From Candidatus Saccharimonadota bacterium (GTDB taxonomy: Bacteria; Patescibacteriota; Saccharimonadia; Saccharimonadales; SLHW01), in the NCBI GenBank assembly GCA_007135955.1, contig SLHW01000011.1:1-25339 (forward strand): a stretch of 25,339 nucleotides of DNA, written 5' to 3'. A program made the position numbers and the translations under genes. Positions 1-6,226 of this stretch are shown here, one piece after another. How positions within the stretch are numbered: the stretch's first letter is position 1; each line of letters begins with the position of its first letter. The notes under the pieces were generated by a model. The model was not told the DNA's origin and searched no databases. It saw only the letters and a list, made by a program, of their open reading frames with translations.

Positions 1-347
1 CAAAGCTACTGTTTACACGAAACGATCACCGAGAATAGGGTTGGTTTTGGAGAACTACGAATGGCTTTTGGTTTTTTGTTGTTTGTTATTTGTTTTTAAA
101 AGCCTGGGCACAGTATGACAGACACACAATGTATAATGCAAGACTTTTTGTACAAAAAATGTATGCAGCAAATCACTATGCTCTAAGCAAATATGTTCTA
201 AAAATAACTGAGTAATTGTTGTATGTATTACATTTTTTTTAGACAACTAACACTTGTTTTCTTGTTTTTTCTAGGCTACCACTTTGTGCATCATGTTTTT
301 ATTTACGCTAAAATCCGTAGTCATTAGCTCATAAAAAAAGTACCGAG

Positions 348-356
348 TTATCCACA
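348..356 (+). promoter_or_regulatory. Consensus DnaA box
   Basis: TTATCCACA is an exact match to the DnaA 9-mer consensus and lies in non-coding DNA. One box does not make an origin. No dnaA, dnaN or rpmH is nearby, so a role as an isolated DnaA binding site is the most that can be said. Confidence 0.4.
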
Positions 357-409
357 GGGCTACATGCTAGTTGATACTTGATAGCGGATAAATATCCAGT
401 GGTTGGAAA

Positions 410-775
410 ATAATAAAAAGAAGTCTGTAGAAACAGATGCATTGTTTTTTTGAGTCTGCTCCCATACCACCCTGAGCCCTACAGGCCTCCTGCTTCATTC
501 GCCAGCTGATAATACCACGGACAACCAAGGGACGATTTTTTAGATTCCATGCAGCTAAAGCGGATGGAGCCAGACAACGACCCAGGTAAGCATATAAGTT
601 GACTAAACAGACGGAATTCGTATCTTTGATAGAGTTGCCCCTAATGGGCGCCATACTTTTGTCTGCAGTGACAAAAGTATGCAAAAACACCGCAGGCAGT
701 TGTCTTCACCTGACTATCTAAAACCCGAGCCACTAATCTGCTTCTGTGGAGCTTGGCCGCTTTAGGACTGTTCGA
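410..775 (-). ncRNA. Candidate structured RNA, unrecognised
   Basis: About 360 bases without a convincing protein gene contain several stems on the minus strand: 652-681 (12 bp), 637-650 (GCCC/GGGC) and a TCCAT/ATGGA stem near 545-568. The terminator-like hairpin at 780-808 lies just upstream on this strand. A short TCTGT/ACAGA stem followed by a T-rich tract near 410-436 could end a transcript. Part of the strand reads GCTTTAGCTGCA, which would encode the ALAA ending of tmRNA tags, but no stop codon follows and no TPsiC arm or CCA end is visible. I therefore do not call it tmRNA. It also lacks the conserved blocks of RNase P RNA and SRP RNA that I can recall. Confidence 0.18.
652..681. repeat. 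Perfect 12-bp hairpin
   Basis: CATACTTTTGTC (652-663) pairs perfectly with GACAAAAGTATG (670-681) around a six-base loop. There is no T-run on either side, so it is a structural element rather than a plain terminator. Confidence 0.6.
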
Positions 776-779
776 AGTA

Positions 780-808
780 AAAAAGACTGCTATAAACGCA
801 GTCTTTTT
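780..808 (-). terminator. Bidirectional rho-independent terminator
   Basis: AAAAAGACTGC (780-790) pairs perfectly with GCAGTCTTTTT (798-808) around a seven-base loop. Read on the minus strand the stem ends in six T; on the plus strand it ends in five. It is placed to end the minus-strand rpmB transcript about 190 bases downstream of the rpmB stop. Confidence 0.7.
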
Positions 809-883
809 ACAAGCTGCGCAAGCGAGCTTATTTTTTTAGCAATAGATACATCAAGGATTTGCAGCCGCCTGCGGTACTTTTTG

Positions 884-913
884 CTTCTTTTTGCTATTGG
901 AAGCAAAAAGAAG
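884..913. repeat. Perfect 12-bp hairpin downstream of rpmB
   Basis: CTTCTTTTTGCT (884-895) pairs with AGCAAAAAGAAG (902-913) around a six-base loop. It lies in the predicted 3' untranslated part of the rpmB message. It lacks a following T-tract and may protect the mRNA 3' end or act as a weak extra terminator. Confidence 0.5.
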
Positions 914-994
914 TCGCTCATAAAACGAAATTTTATTTTCAAGAGCAACAGAAGTATATCTGCTTAAAAATAAAAATACTTGACACGTCAAGCG

Positions 995-1228
995 TTATTT
1001 AACAGCTTGTTTGACTTCGGTGGCAACCGTGCCGTCGACTTTGATAGATCCGTTCTTTTTAAGAGTGCGGATTGCTTGGGTGCTTAGGCGAACTTTTACC
1101 TTCTTGCCATCAATGACAAGGGTTTTTTGCTGTAAGTTAGGCTTCCAGACCTTTTTGGTATGGCGCTGAGAAAAGCTAACATTGTTGCCGTATTGCTTAC
1201 CTTTACCAGTTGAATCGCATTTATACAT
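995..1228 (-). CDS. rpmB: 50S ribosomal protein L28
   Basis: Structural protein of the large ribosomal subunit, 77 residues. The N-terminus MYKCDSTGKGKQYGNNVS and the following KPNLQ match the family signature CDxTGKxxxxGNxVSHxxxxTKRxxxPNL. The usual second zinc-ribbon cysteine is not evident; only Cys4 remains. The central LSTQAIRTLKKNGSI corresponds to the conserved STRALR segment. The C-terminus runs about 15 residues past the shortest bacterial versions. The ATG is preceded by GAGAAGGG at a normal distance, and a sigma-70-like promoter lies at 1260-1288. It is monocistronic as far as can be seen and ends toward the hairpins at 884-913 and 780-808. Confidence 0.95.
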   Translation of the reverse strand: MYKCDSTGKGKQYGNNVSFSQRHTKKVWKPNLQQKTLVIDGKKVKVRLSTQAIRTLKKNGSIKVDGTVATEVKQAVK

Positions 1229-1259
1229 ATCCCTTCTCTTTCGTTAGGCTCGATTGCCT

Positions 1260-1288
1260 AGTTTAACGCTTTTTGCGTAATTATTCAA
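1260..1288 (-). promoter_or_regulatory. rpmB promoter
   Basis: On the minus strand, TTGAAT (1283-1288) is separated by 17 bases from TAAACT (1260-1265). Both boxes match the sigma-70 consensus at four of six positions, and the start codon lies about 30 bases further on. Confidence 0.5.
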
Positions 1289-1308
1289 GGGGTATTTACC
1301 TTTTTCGC

Positions 1309-1947
1309 TTAACCTTGAGGTTCAATGATTATAAGCTGTTTGCTTTCAGGTAAAGCGGCATTAGGCTTGAGTTTAAGCTTCTCAGTAGTTTCTGAGGGCT
1401 CCATAGAGAGCGCCTTGAGTGCTTCTTCGAGAGGTTGCTGTGGCACCTCATAGTTTATTCCTTTTATTTCGTAATGAGTTGGGATAATAATCTTCGGGTC
1501 TAGCTTCTTAATAAGCTTGGTTGCTCCGACTGGATCTAGCGTATAGCCATTACCTCCCACCGGAATAAACACAATGTCGATGGTACCAAGTTCTTCTAGC
1601 TTCTCTTCTGGAAAGTCTGGATGAATGTGGCCGATGACGGCTATACGGATATCTCCTATAACTAGCCGATACACCACTGCGTTTTCACCTGACTCATCAA
1701 TATGCGCTTGCGCTGGAACACCCAAAATTGATACTTGAGAAAGCTCATATTCACCCGGCATATCGATAACGGCTTTGGTATCTTTGAGTATCGTTTCATC
1801 TCTCGTTAGTGGGTTAGTAAGTAGAGCAATATTGTCTTTTTTGGTGATTGACTTTTTGCCAAGTGATTTTAAATTGTCATCGATAACAACTGTTGCCTCT
1901 TTGGTGTTGATACGCACGCAATTAGCGCCATAAAACTGGATATCCAT
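1309..1947 (-). CDS. Metallo-beta-lactamase-fold protein (UlaG/YhfI-like)
   Basis: Probable member of the metallo-beta-lactamase superfamily branch containing UlaG and related Zn-dependent hydrolases, 212 residues from the chosen start. Visible family features are the opening MDIQFYGANCVRI, the PGEYE block (DMPGEYELSQVSILG) and the late IPTHYE motif. The first metal-binding motif, normally HxHxDH, reads TNPLTRDE here, so the usual ligands are missing and hydrolase activity is doubtful. I chose the ATG at 1947 because GAAGGGA lies nine bases upstream; an in-frame ATG at 1986 would overlap the preceding gene. It starts four bases after the regulator's stop codon, so the two are probably co-translated. 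The substrate is unknown. Confidence 0.8.
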   Translation of the reverse strand: MDIQFYGANCVRINTKEATVVIDDNLKSLGKKSITKKDNIALLTNPLTRDETILKDTKAVIDMPGEYELSQVSILGVPAQAHIDESGENAVVYRLVIGDIRIAVIGHIHPDFPEEKLEELGTIDIVFIPVGGNGYTLDPVGATKLIKKLDPKIIIPTHYEIKGINYEVPQQPLEEALKALSMEPSETTEKLKLKPNAALPESKQLIIIEPQG

Positions 1948-1951
1948 ATAA

Positions 1952-2581
1952 TTATTTCCCTTCAATATTTTGGTTGCTTGAATCATCTACTGTTGGCTCA
2001 GATAGGTGGCCTTGCTTATCGACAAGAATTTGCTTTTTCGCAGCAAGAGCTAACAAAATAAACCTATCATTAACTTGTTGCCGATAGGAGAAGTCTTTGG
2101 GTGTCATAACAGCAAACCTGATATCTTTGCCTTCTTTTTCTTCTAGCTCATTGACGTATTTTTCAAGTTGCGTCTGATTAATATCACCTACTATCAGCAT
2201 ATCAACGCCGCTTGACTCATCTCGAGTAAATTGCCCGGTCAGAAAGGCTAAATCGATGTTACCGAGCTGCTTAAGACGAGTTTCGCTAGATAGATCATCA
2301 CTAGAAGCTGTTTTGTTTATAACTTGCTCAGAGCCAAAAATTTGCGACAATGGGTCATAGTATTCGTACTTTTGATTGACCTCATAATAGAGCTTGTTGT
2401 TTTGTGTATCGGAAGAAATGATGCCGATACTCAGCATATTGGACAACTCACGTCGAACCGAGTTGATTTGCTCATCAATTTTGCGAGTTATTTCGCGGAC
2501 GTAGAATGAGCGGTTGGGGTTGCTGTAAAAGAGGTGGAGGAGTTTTACCCGAGTTTTAGATCCAAACAATTGATCAATCAT
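1952..2581 (-). CDS. Winged-helix transcriptional regulator
   Basis: Predicted DNA-binding regulator of 209 residues. Residues 1-60 form a winged helix: FGSKTRVKLLHLFYSNPN, then a recognition helix around VREITRKIDEQINSVRREL and a wing before KLYYEVNQ. The C-terminal half (VDMLIVGDINQTQLEKY to ILVDK) resembles nucleotidyltransferase-like domains often fused to such helices in CPR bacteria, but no intact GSxxxGxxxxxSDxD motif is visible. The start at 2581 is supported by AAAGGA eight bases upstream. An upstream 72-codon frame overlaps this start by ATGA. It sits directly before the metallo-beta-lactamase-fold gene, suggesting a two-gene unit. Target genes are unknown. Confidence 0.75.
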   Translation of the reverse strand: MIDQLFGSKTRVKLLHLFYSNPNRSFYVREITRKIDEQINSVRRELSNMLSIGIISSDTQNNKLYYEVNQKYEYYDPLSQIFGSEQVINKTASSDDLSSETRLKQLGNIDLAFLTGQFTRDESSGVDMLIVGDINQTQLEKYVNELEEKEGKDIRFAVMTPKDFSYRQQVNDRFILLALAAKKQILVDKQGHLSEPTVDDSSNQNIEGK

Positions 2582-2796
2582 GTCGCCATCCTTTGCGCCA
2601 CACCTGCCCGCCAAGCGAACAAGTAGCTTGTCTTGCAGGTGTTTTTGGCATTCTGCTTTGTTCTAAACTGCGATACTCGTACAACGTACCACTTGTACGT
2701 TTTACTGCGTTTCCCGTTTACGCCTTGCATAATACTCAAACGCAAAGTCTGATAACCCAGCACCAAAAAGTTGTTTTGAGTATTTTCCCTCGTCAT
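2578..2796 (-). CDS. Possible leaderless 72-aa ORF before the regulator
   Basis: An open frame of 72 codons begins with ATG exactly six bases after a perfect extended -10 (TGC TATAAT). It ends with a TGA that overlaps the regulator's ATG as ATGA, the classic arrangement for translational coupling. The product is basic (many Lys/Arg) with no family I recognise. The frame runs through two inverted repeats (2683-2701 and 2731-2784) and a hairpin at 2601-2641, so it could instead be an untranslated leader. Evidence for it as a gene is positional only. Confidence 0.3.
   Translation of the reverse strand: MTRENTQNNFLVLGYQTLRLSIMQGVNGKRSKTYKWYVVRVSQFRTKQNAKNTCKTSYLFAWRAGVAQRMAT
2601..2641 (-). repeat. 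Hairpin in the regulator leader
   Basis: CACCTGC (2601-2607) pairs with GCAGGTG (2635-2641), and CAAGC (2612-2616) with GCTTG (2626-2630), separated by symmetric four-base internal loops. On the minus strand the structure lies about 20 bases before the regulator's start codon, where it could modulate translation. Five T follow it on the plus strand, but no plus-strand gene is seen there. Confidence 0.45.
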
Positions 2797-2802
2797 AGGT
2801 TC

Positions 2803-2811
2803 ATTATAGCA
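2803..2811 (-). promoter_or_regulatory. Extended -10 promoter, leaderless arrangement
   Basis: Minus strand TGC TATAAT is a perfect extended -10 element. No good -35 is visible. An ATG (2796) follows after exactly six bases, so transcription would begin at or next to the start codon. Confidence 0.45.
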
Positions 2812-2828
2812 GAGGCGGATACAAAATT

Positions 2829-3737
2829 TTAGTAACGAGATAAAAACGTATACATTTGCTGCCTGACATCATCAATCGATGAACACCAAATGATATCTTT
2901 GTTACGCTTGAACCAGGTGTTTTGTCGTTTGGCGAGTTGGCGCGTTGCCTGAATGATTCGCTGCTTGGTTTGTTCGAGTGATTGCTGCCCAGAAAAATAA
3001 TCTCGCCACTCGATATAACCAATGCCTTTGAGTCCTTCACAGTCCCAACCATAATGCTCGCTTAAATCTCTAACTTCTTGTTCAAGTCCTGCCTGAATCA
3101 TGCGCTCGACTCTGGCTTCTATCTGCGAGAGAAGTTGTTCTCTGGGGTATTTTATACCAATGACGAGGGTATTGGGCCGTAATGGTTGCTTTTGTGGTGC
3201 ATAGCCATCGGTTTCAAGTAATCGAATAATCCGACGCTTGTTGCGGATATCAATAGATTCGAGATTGAGCTGCCTATCACCAGCTTCTTGGATGAGTTGC
3301 TCAATGCTCATCTGATTGTATCGTTCTCTTTGCAGCTCAGTTCCCTTTGGGCTAAAGCTATAGTTATACAAAATGCTATCAATATATAGGCCAGTACCGC
3401 CAACTAATAGAGGTAGCTTATTTCGCCAAGATATATCTTGGCTAGCTTGACGAGCTAAGCGCTGAAATTCAACTGCCGTAAAATCCCCGCACGGATCAAC
3501 GATATCTATTAGGTGATGCGGTGTTTTATTTTGTTCACCAAGTGAAGGCTTTGCGGTACCAATATCGAGTTGTCTACGAACCGTCCAGGAATCAGCTGCA
3601 ATTATCTCACCGCTGAACTCTTTAGCTAACTGCATGGCTATTGCTGATTTGCCAGAAGCTGTCTGGCCGACGATGACCACGAGTGGACCTTGTAGCATAT
3701 CTGATATCTGGTATTTGATATTTGATTTCTTGGTCAT
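2829..3737 (-). CDS. miaA: tRNA dimethylallyltransferase MiaA
   Basis: Transfers a dimethylallyl group to the N6 of A37 in tRNAs that read UNN codons, aiding reading-frame maintenance. The 302 residues carry the P-loop GQTASGKS (24-31), then ADSWTVRRQLDIGTAKPS (from residue 48), PHHLIDIVDP, VGGTGLYIDS and the late TRQLAKRQNTWFKR motif. The block that normally reads DSxQVY reads DSWTVR, so the conserved Tyr is replaced by Arg in a region near the active site. The start is supported by GGTGAG seven bases upstream. It begins three bases after the atl stop codon, as the last gene of the thrS-atl-miaA unit. Confidence 0.93.
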   Translation of the reverse strand: MTKKSNIKYQISDMLQGPLVVIVGQTASGKSAIAMQLAKEFSGEIIAADSWTVRRQLDIGTAKPSLGEQNKTPHHLIDIVDPCGDFTAVEFQRLARQASQDISWRNKLPLLVGGTGLYIDSILYNYSFSPKGTELQRERYNQMSIEQLIQEAGDRQLNLESIDIRNKRRIIRLLETDGYAPQKQPLRPNTLVIGIKYPREQLLSQIEARVERMIQAGLEQEVRDLSEHYGWDCEGLKGIGYIEWRDYFSGQQSLEQTKQRIIQATRQLAKRQNTWFKRNKDIIWCSSIDDVRQQMYTFLSRY

Positions 3738-3740
3738 AGT

Positions 3741-4064
3741 CTACTCACCATTAACCTTATCTGGACACCAGAGAGATTTATCGATATCTATCTGATAATC
3801 CGATGACACCTTAACTCCTTCATTAGTTAAATGCTGGGCTTGAGTACGTCGACCGCCTGGATAACCACGAGCAAGACCGCCCTGCTTGTTGACAACTCGA
3901 TGCCAGGGTAAATCCGTATTGCCATAATGGGCAATACCGCCAACTATCCGAGCAGCACGTGGCTTACCACACAATGCTGCAATCTGACCATAGGTCATTG
4001 CCTTACCGCTCGGTATAGCTGCAACCAACTGTTCTACCTTTGTTCGGAAGTCACCATTGTCCAT
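3741..4064 (-). CDS. Alkyltransferase-like protein (MGMT family, Trp for Cys)
   Basis: Small DNA-binding protein of the O6-alkylguanine-DNA alkyltransferase fold, 107 residues from the chosen ATG. It carries the helix-turn-helix stretch AMTYGQIAALCGKPRAARIVG. The active-site block reads PWHRVV (residues 53-58) where true methyltransferases have PCHRV, which defines alkyltransferase-like (ATL) proteins. Known ATLs bind alkylated guanine and recruit nucleotide excision repair without repairing it themselves. The start is uncertain: an ATG at 4109 and a TTG at 4115 lie in frame within the end of thrS, none has a clear ribosome binding site, and translation may be coupled to thrS, seven bases upstream. 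Confidence 0.88.
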   Translation of the reverse strand: MDNGDFRTKVEQLVAAIPSGKAMTYGQIAALCGKPRAARIVGGIAHYGNTDLPWHRVVNKQGGLARGYPGGRRTQAQHLTNEGVKVSSDYQIDIDKSLWCPDKVNGE

Positions 4065-4071
4065 GCCGGAG

Positions 4072-5943
4072 CTAAAGTGATGTTTTGCTGACGCGGGCTT
4101 TTGCTTCATGGGCAACGGTTTTTAAGAAGTCTCGAGTGGCGTGTTCCTGATGTGGGGATTGAACTTCCATGTCTTTGCGCACACGAGGTACAACATTACC
4201 GGAGGCAATCTCTTTTTCACCAATTACTACCGTGTAAGGAACTTTCATCATCTCGGAGTTTCGGATTTTTTTACCAAGTGATTCATTACTATTATCAACG
4301 GTTACGCGAAGCCCAAGTTCTTTGGCTTGAGATTGCATCGCCTCGGCAAAGGCAACTGTTTCATCCTCTTGATTAACAGTAGTTATGCGAATTTGTTCTG
4401 GCGCGAGCCAAACCGGAAACTTTCCTGCGGTATGCTCGATGTACACGCTCAAAAACCGCTCAACTGACCCCAATAAGGCCTTATGAATCATGACTGGCTG
4501 ATGAGTTGCGCCGTCTTCACCGATAAATTCAAGATTGAATCGTTCTGGTTGCACAAAATCTAACTGCTCAGTAGCACATTGCCAGCCTCTACCGAGTCCG
4601 TCTTTTACGATAATATCAATTTTGGGACCGTAAAATGCAGCTTCGCCTTCTTGTACGACATACTCTAGCCCTAGTTCATCGGCTATCTCTAATAACGTTT
4701 TTTGTGCTCGATCCCATAAATTCGGATCGCCGAGGTACTTGTCACTATCATCACGAAAAGACAATTCTGCATGCCATTCCATTCCTAGAACTTCATACAT
4801 ATCTCGAATCATTGTCATGATAGCGCGCATTTCATCTTTTATCTGATCCTCGCGGCAAAAGACATGACCGTCATCCATAGATATCGCTCGCACTCGAGAA
4901 AGGCCATGCAGCTCACCATGTTTTTCATCTCTATAGGTGGTCGCGTTTTCCATATATCGAATCGGGAGATCTCTGTAGCTGCGAGGTATGCTGCTGTATA
5001 TCTGAACATGATGCGGGCAGTTCATTGGCTTCATCATAAAGTTATCTGATGACTCAATACTGCTTACGTCGAAACGTTCTGGATATTTTTCGTAATGACC
5101 TGATACCTTGTACAGCTCGGTTCGAGTTATATGAGGAGTCCAAACTCGATGATACCCTGCGCTTTCCTGTAGTTCTTGTGAGAATAACTCGAGCTGATTT
5201 CTTAAGACGGTACCCCTTGGAGTAAATAACGGCAAGCCTGAACCAACAAGTTCGGACAATACAAACAAATCAAGTTCTTGACCGAGCTTACGATGATCAC
5301 GCTTTTTGGCTTCTTCGAGCATGGCGAGGTGTTGTCGGAGTTCTTTTTCAGACTTGAACGCAACACCATAGAGTCGTTGCATTTGTGGCTTTGATTCATC
5401 GCCCCGCCAATAGGCGCCAGCTATTCGCATGAGCTTGAAGGCGCCAACCTTACTAGTTGATTCAACGTGAGGGCCACGACACAGGTCAAAAAACTCACCA
5501 TTTCGATAAAACGAAACATCTCCCACTTCTGGCTTACCAGATACACCGCCACTGACTCCTGCCGGTAAATCAAGCCCCATAACTGATGCATCTAGTTCTC
5601 GCGCAAGAGTTGTACCTTCTCTTTTTAAATCGTAGAGTAATTCTTGCTTATATGGCTGATCGGCTTCTTTGGCCCAAATAATCGCTTTGTCGATTGGCAG
5701 CATCTTTTTCTCAAAAACTTGATCTTCTTTGATAATGCGTTGCATTTCCTTCTCAATACGGTCAAAGTCATCTTCTGATATCTGATTACTGCCGAGGTCG
5801 ATATCGTAATAAAACCCATGCTCAACTACCGGACCGACGCCGAATTTTGCCCCTGGCCATAGCTTTTGTACTGCAGTCGCCATAATGTGCGCTAACGAAT
5901 GCCGGATGGCGTATAACTCATCTGATGCTTTGTCTTTGGACAT
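4072..5943 (-). CDS. thrS: Threonyl-tRNA synthetase, TGS domain absent
   Basis: Charges tRNA-Thr with threonine. The 623-residue protein starts directly at the editing domain: HSLAH (15-19) and CRGPH (155-159) are its HxxxH and CxxxH zinc-type motifs, so deacylation of Ser-tRNA-Thr should be intact. The class II core follows: motif 1 near 240-271, MNCPHH (307-312), motif 2 with YRDEKHGELHGLSRVR (from 337), and motif 3 with GSVERFL (492-498). Catalytic zinc ligands are Cys309, His360 and His487. The anticodon-binding domain starts near 515. The roughly 60-residue N-terminal TGS domain of the E. coli enzyme is missing. The start is firm: AAAAGGAG lies just upstream, immediately after the attenuator. 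The gene overlaps or abuts atl. Confidence 0.97.
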   Translation of the reverse strand: MSKDKASDELYAIRHSLAHIMATAVQKLWPGAKFGVGPVVEHGFYYDIDLGSNQISEDDFDRIEKEMQRIIKEDQVFEKKMLPIDKAIIWAKEADQPYKQELLYDLKREGTTLARELDASVMGLDLPAGVSGGVSGKPEVGDVSFYRNGEFFDLCRGPHVESTSKVGAFKLMRIAGAYWRGDESKPQMQRLYGVAFKSEKELRQHLAMLEEAKKRDHRKLGQELDLFVLSELVGSGLPLFTPRGTVLRNQLELFSQELQESAGYHRVWTPHITRTELYKVSGHYEKYPERFDVSSIESSDNFMMKPMNCPHHVQIYSSIPRSYRDLPIRYMENATTYRDEKHGELHGLSRVRAISMDDGHVFCREDQIKDEMRAIMTMIRDMYEVLGMEWHAELSFRDDSDKYLGDPNLWDRAQKTLLEIADELGLEYVVQEGEAAFYGPKIDIIVKDGLGRGWQCATEQLDFVQPERFNLEFIGEDGATHQPVMIHKALLGSVERFLSVYIEHTAGKFPVWLAPEQIRITTVNQEDETVAFAEAMQSQAKELGLRVTVDNSNESLGKKIRNSEMMKVPYTVVIGEKEIASGNVVPRVRKDMEVQSPHQEHATRDFLKTVAHEAKARVSKTSL

Positions 5944-5971
5944 TGTCTTTTCTCCTTTTATAAAACAAAAA

Positions 5972-6006
5972 GCACATAAGGATAGTGTTCATTTTACCTT
6001 ATGTGC
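5972..6006 (-). terminator. thrS leader terminator
   Basis: On the minus strand GCACATAAGG pairs perfectly with CCTTATGTGC (10 bp, 15-base loop), followed by TTTTTGTTTT and then the thrS ribosome binding site. A terminator placed just before a start codon indicates attenuation. Confidence 0.85.
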
Positions 6007-6091
6007 CATCGGGTCTGATTATTTAAGCAATTATCAGACGGTTCCACCGATTGCATTTAACTCTTGTAGGCACATTATCGCACGTTCCTAC
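5972..6091 (-). promoter_or_regulatory. T-box-type attenuator of thrS
   Basis: T-box leaders sense uncharged tRNA: its NCCA end pairs with a UGGN bulge in an antiterminator. On the minus strand, ATCGG (6047-6051) pairs with CCGAT (6008-6012) and GTCTGAT (6033-6039) with ATCAGAC (6013-6019). This leaves exactly a seven-base bulge, TGGAACC (6040-6046), inside the T-box-like core GGTGGAACCG. A terminator (5972-6006) follows. Its 5' arm GGCACAT can alternatively pair with ATGTGCC at 6069-6075, stacking on the antiterminator. That segment also forms a competing hairpin, 6066-6075 with 6082-6091. The UGGA bulge fits a tRNA with U73, which the tRNA-Thr at 9690-9766 has. A canonical Stem I is not evident, and the specifier codon is not assigned. 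Confidence 0.75.
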
Positions 6092-6141
6092 CCTGCCAGC
6101 GAAGCTCCGTAGATGGTGAGGCTACATCATCACTTATCTAG

Positions 6142-6150
6142 AGTATAGCA
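6142..6150 (-). promoter_or_regulatory. thrS promoter (extended -10)
   Basis: Minus strand TGC TATACT gives an extended -10; the -35 region is weak. Transcription would start near 6135, giving a leader of about 190 bases. That leaves little room for a full T-box Stem I, so an upstream start cannot be excluded. Confidence 0.45.
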
Positions 6151-6192
6151 TCTCGTCATCGCTAATCAGTAACGATGAAAACCACTCCAAAC

Positions 6193-6226
6193 AAAAAAGT
6201 CGACTACTCTCGCAATGGTAGTCGAC
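6193..6226 (-). terminator. Terminator upstream of the thrS promoter
   Basis: GTCGACTAC (6199-6207) pairs with GTAGTCGAC (6218-6226) around a ten-base loop, and six T follow on the minus strand. It would end minus-strand transcription coming from the tRNA-Val side and insulate thrS. Confidence 0.85.

Larger units (their letters stand above)
1..994. other. Gene-poor leading region with hairpins
   Basis: I cannot support a protein gene here. The open frames present (63, 107 and 73 codons) match no family I know, are rich in Cys or Trp, or overlap hairpins, and have no convincing ribosome binding site. Positions 60-100 are T/G-rich on the plus strand. A 14-bp palindrome (five T, GTAC, five A) lies at 145-158, and a weak stem followed by eight T at 212-240. 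Positions 410-770 look structured and may encode an unrecognised RNA. Perfect hairpins lie at 652-681, 780-808 and 884-913. Confidence 0.5.

Noticed and set aside
1..370. Chromosomal replication origin
   Set aside because: Only one DnaA box and an AT-rich stretch are present, with no box cluster and no dnaA/dnaN/rpmH neighbours.
367..775. tmRNA gene suggested by a GCTTTAGCTGCA (ALAA) stretch and tmRNA-like length on the minus strand
   Set aside because: No stop codon follows the tag-like codons, no TPsiC arm or CCA end is present, and no 5'/3' acceptor pairing can be drawn.
55..967. Three open frames of 63, 107 and 73 codons as protein genes
   Set aside because: No recognisable family, no ribosome binding sites, unusual composition, and overlap with hairpins and the terminator at 780-808.
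1952..1986. Upstream start (1986) for the metallo-beta-lactamase-fold protein
   Set aside because: It would overlap the regulator gene, while the ATG at 1947 has GAAGGGA at proper spacing and opens the conserved domain.
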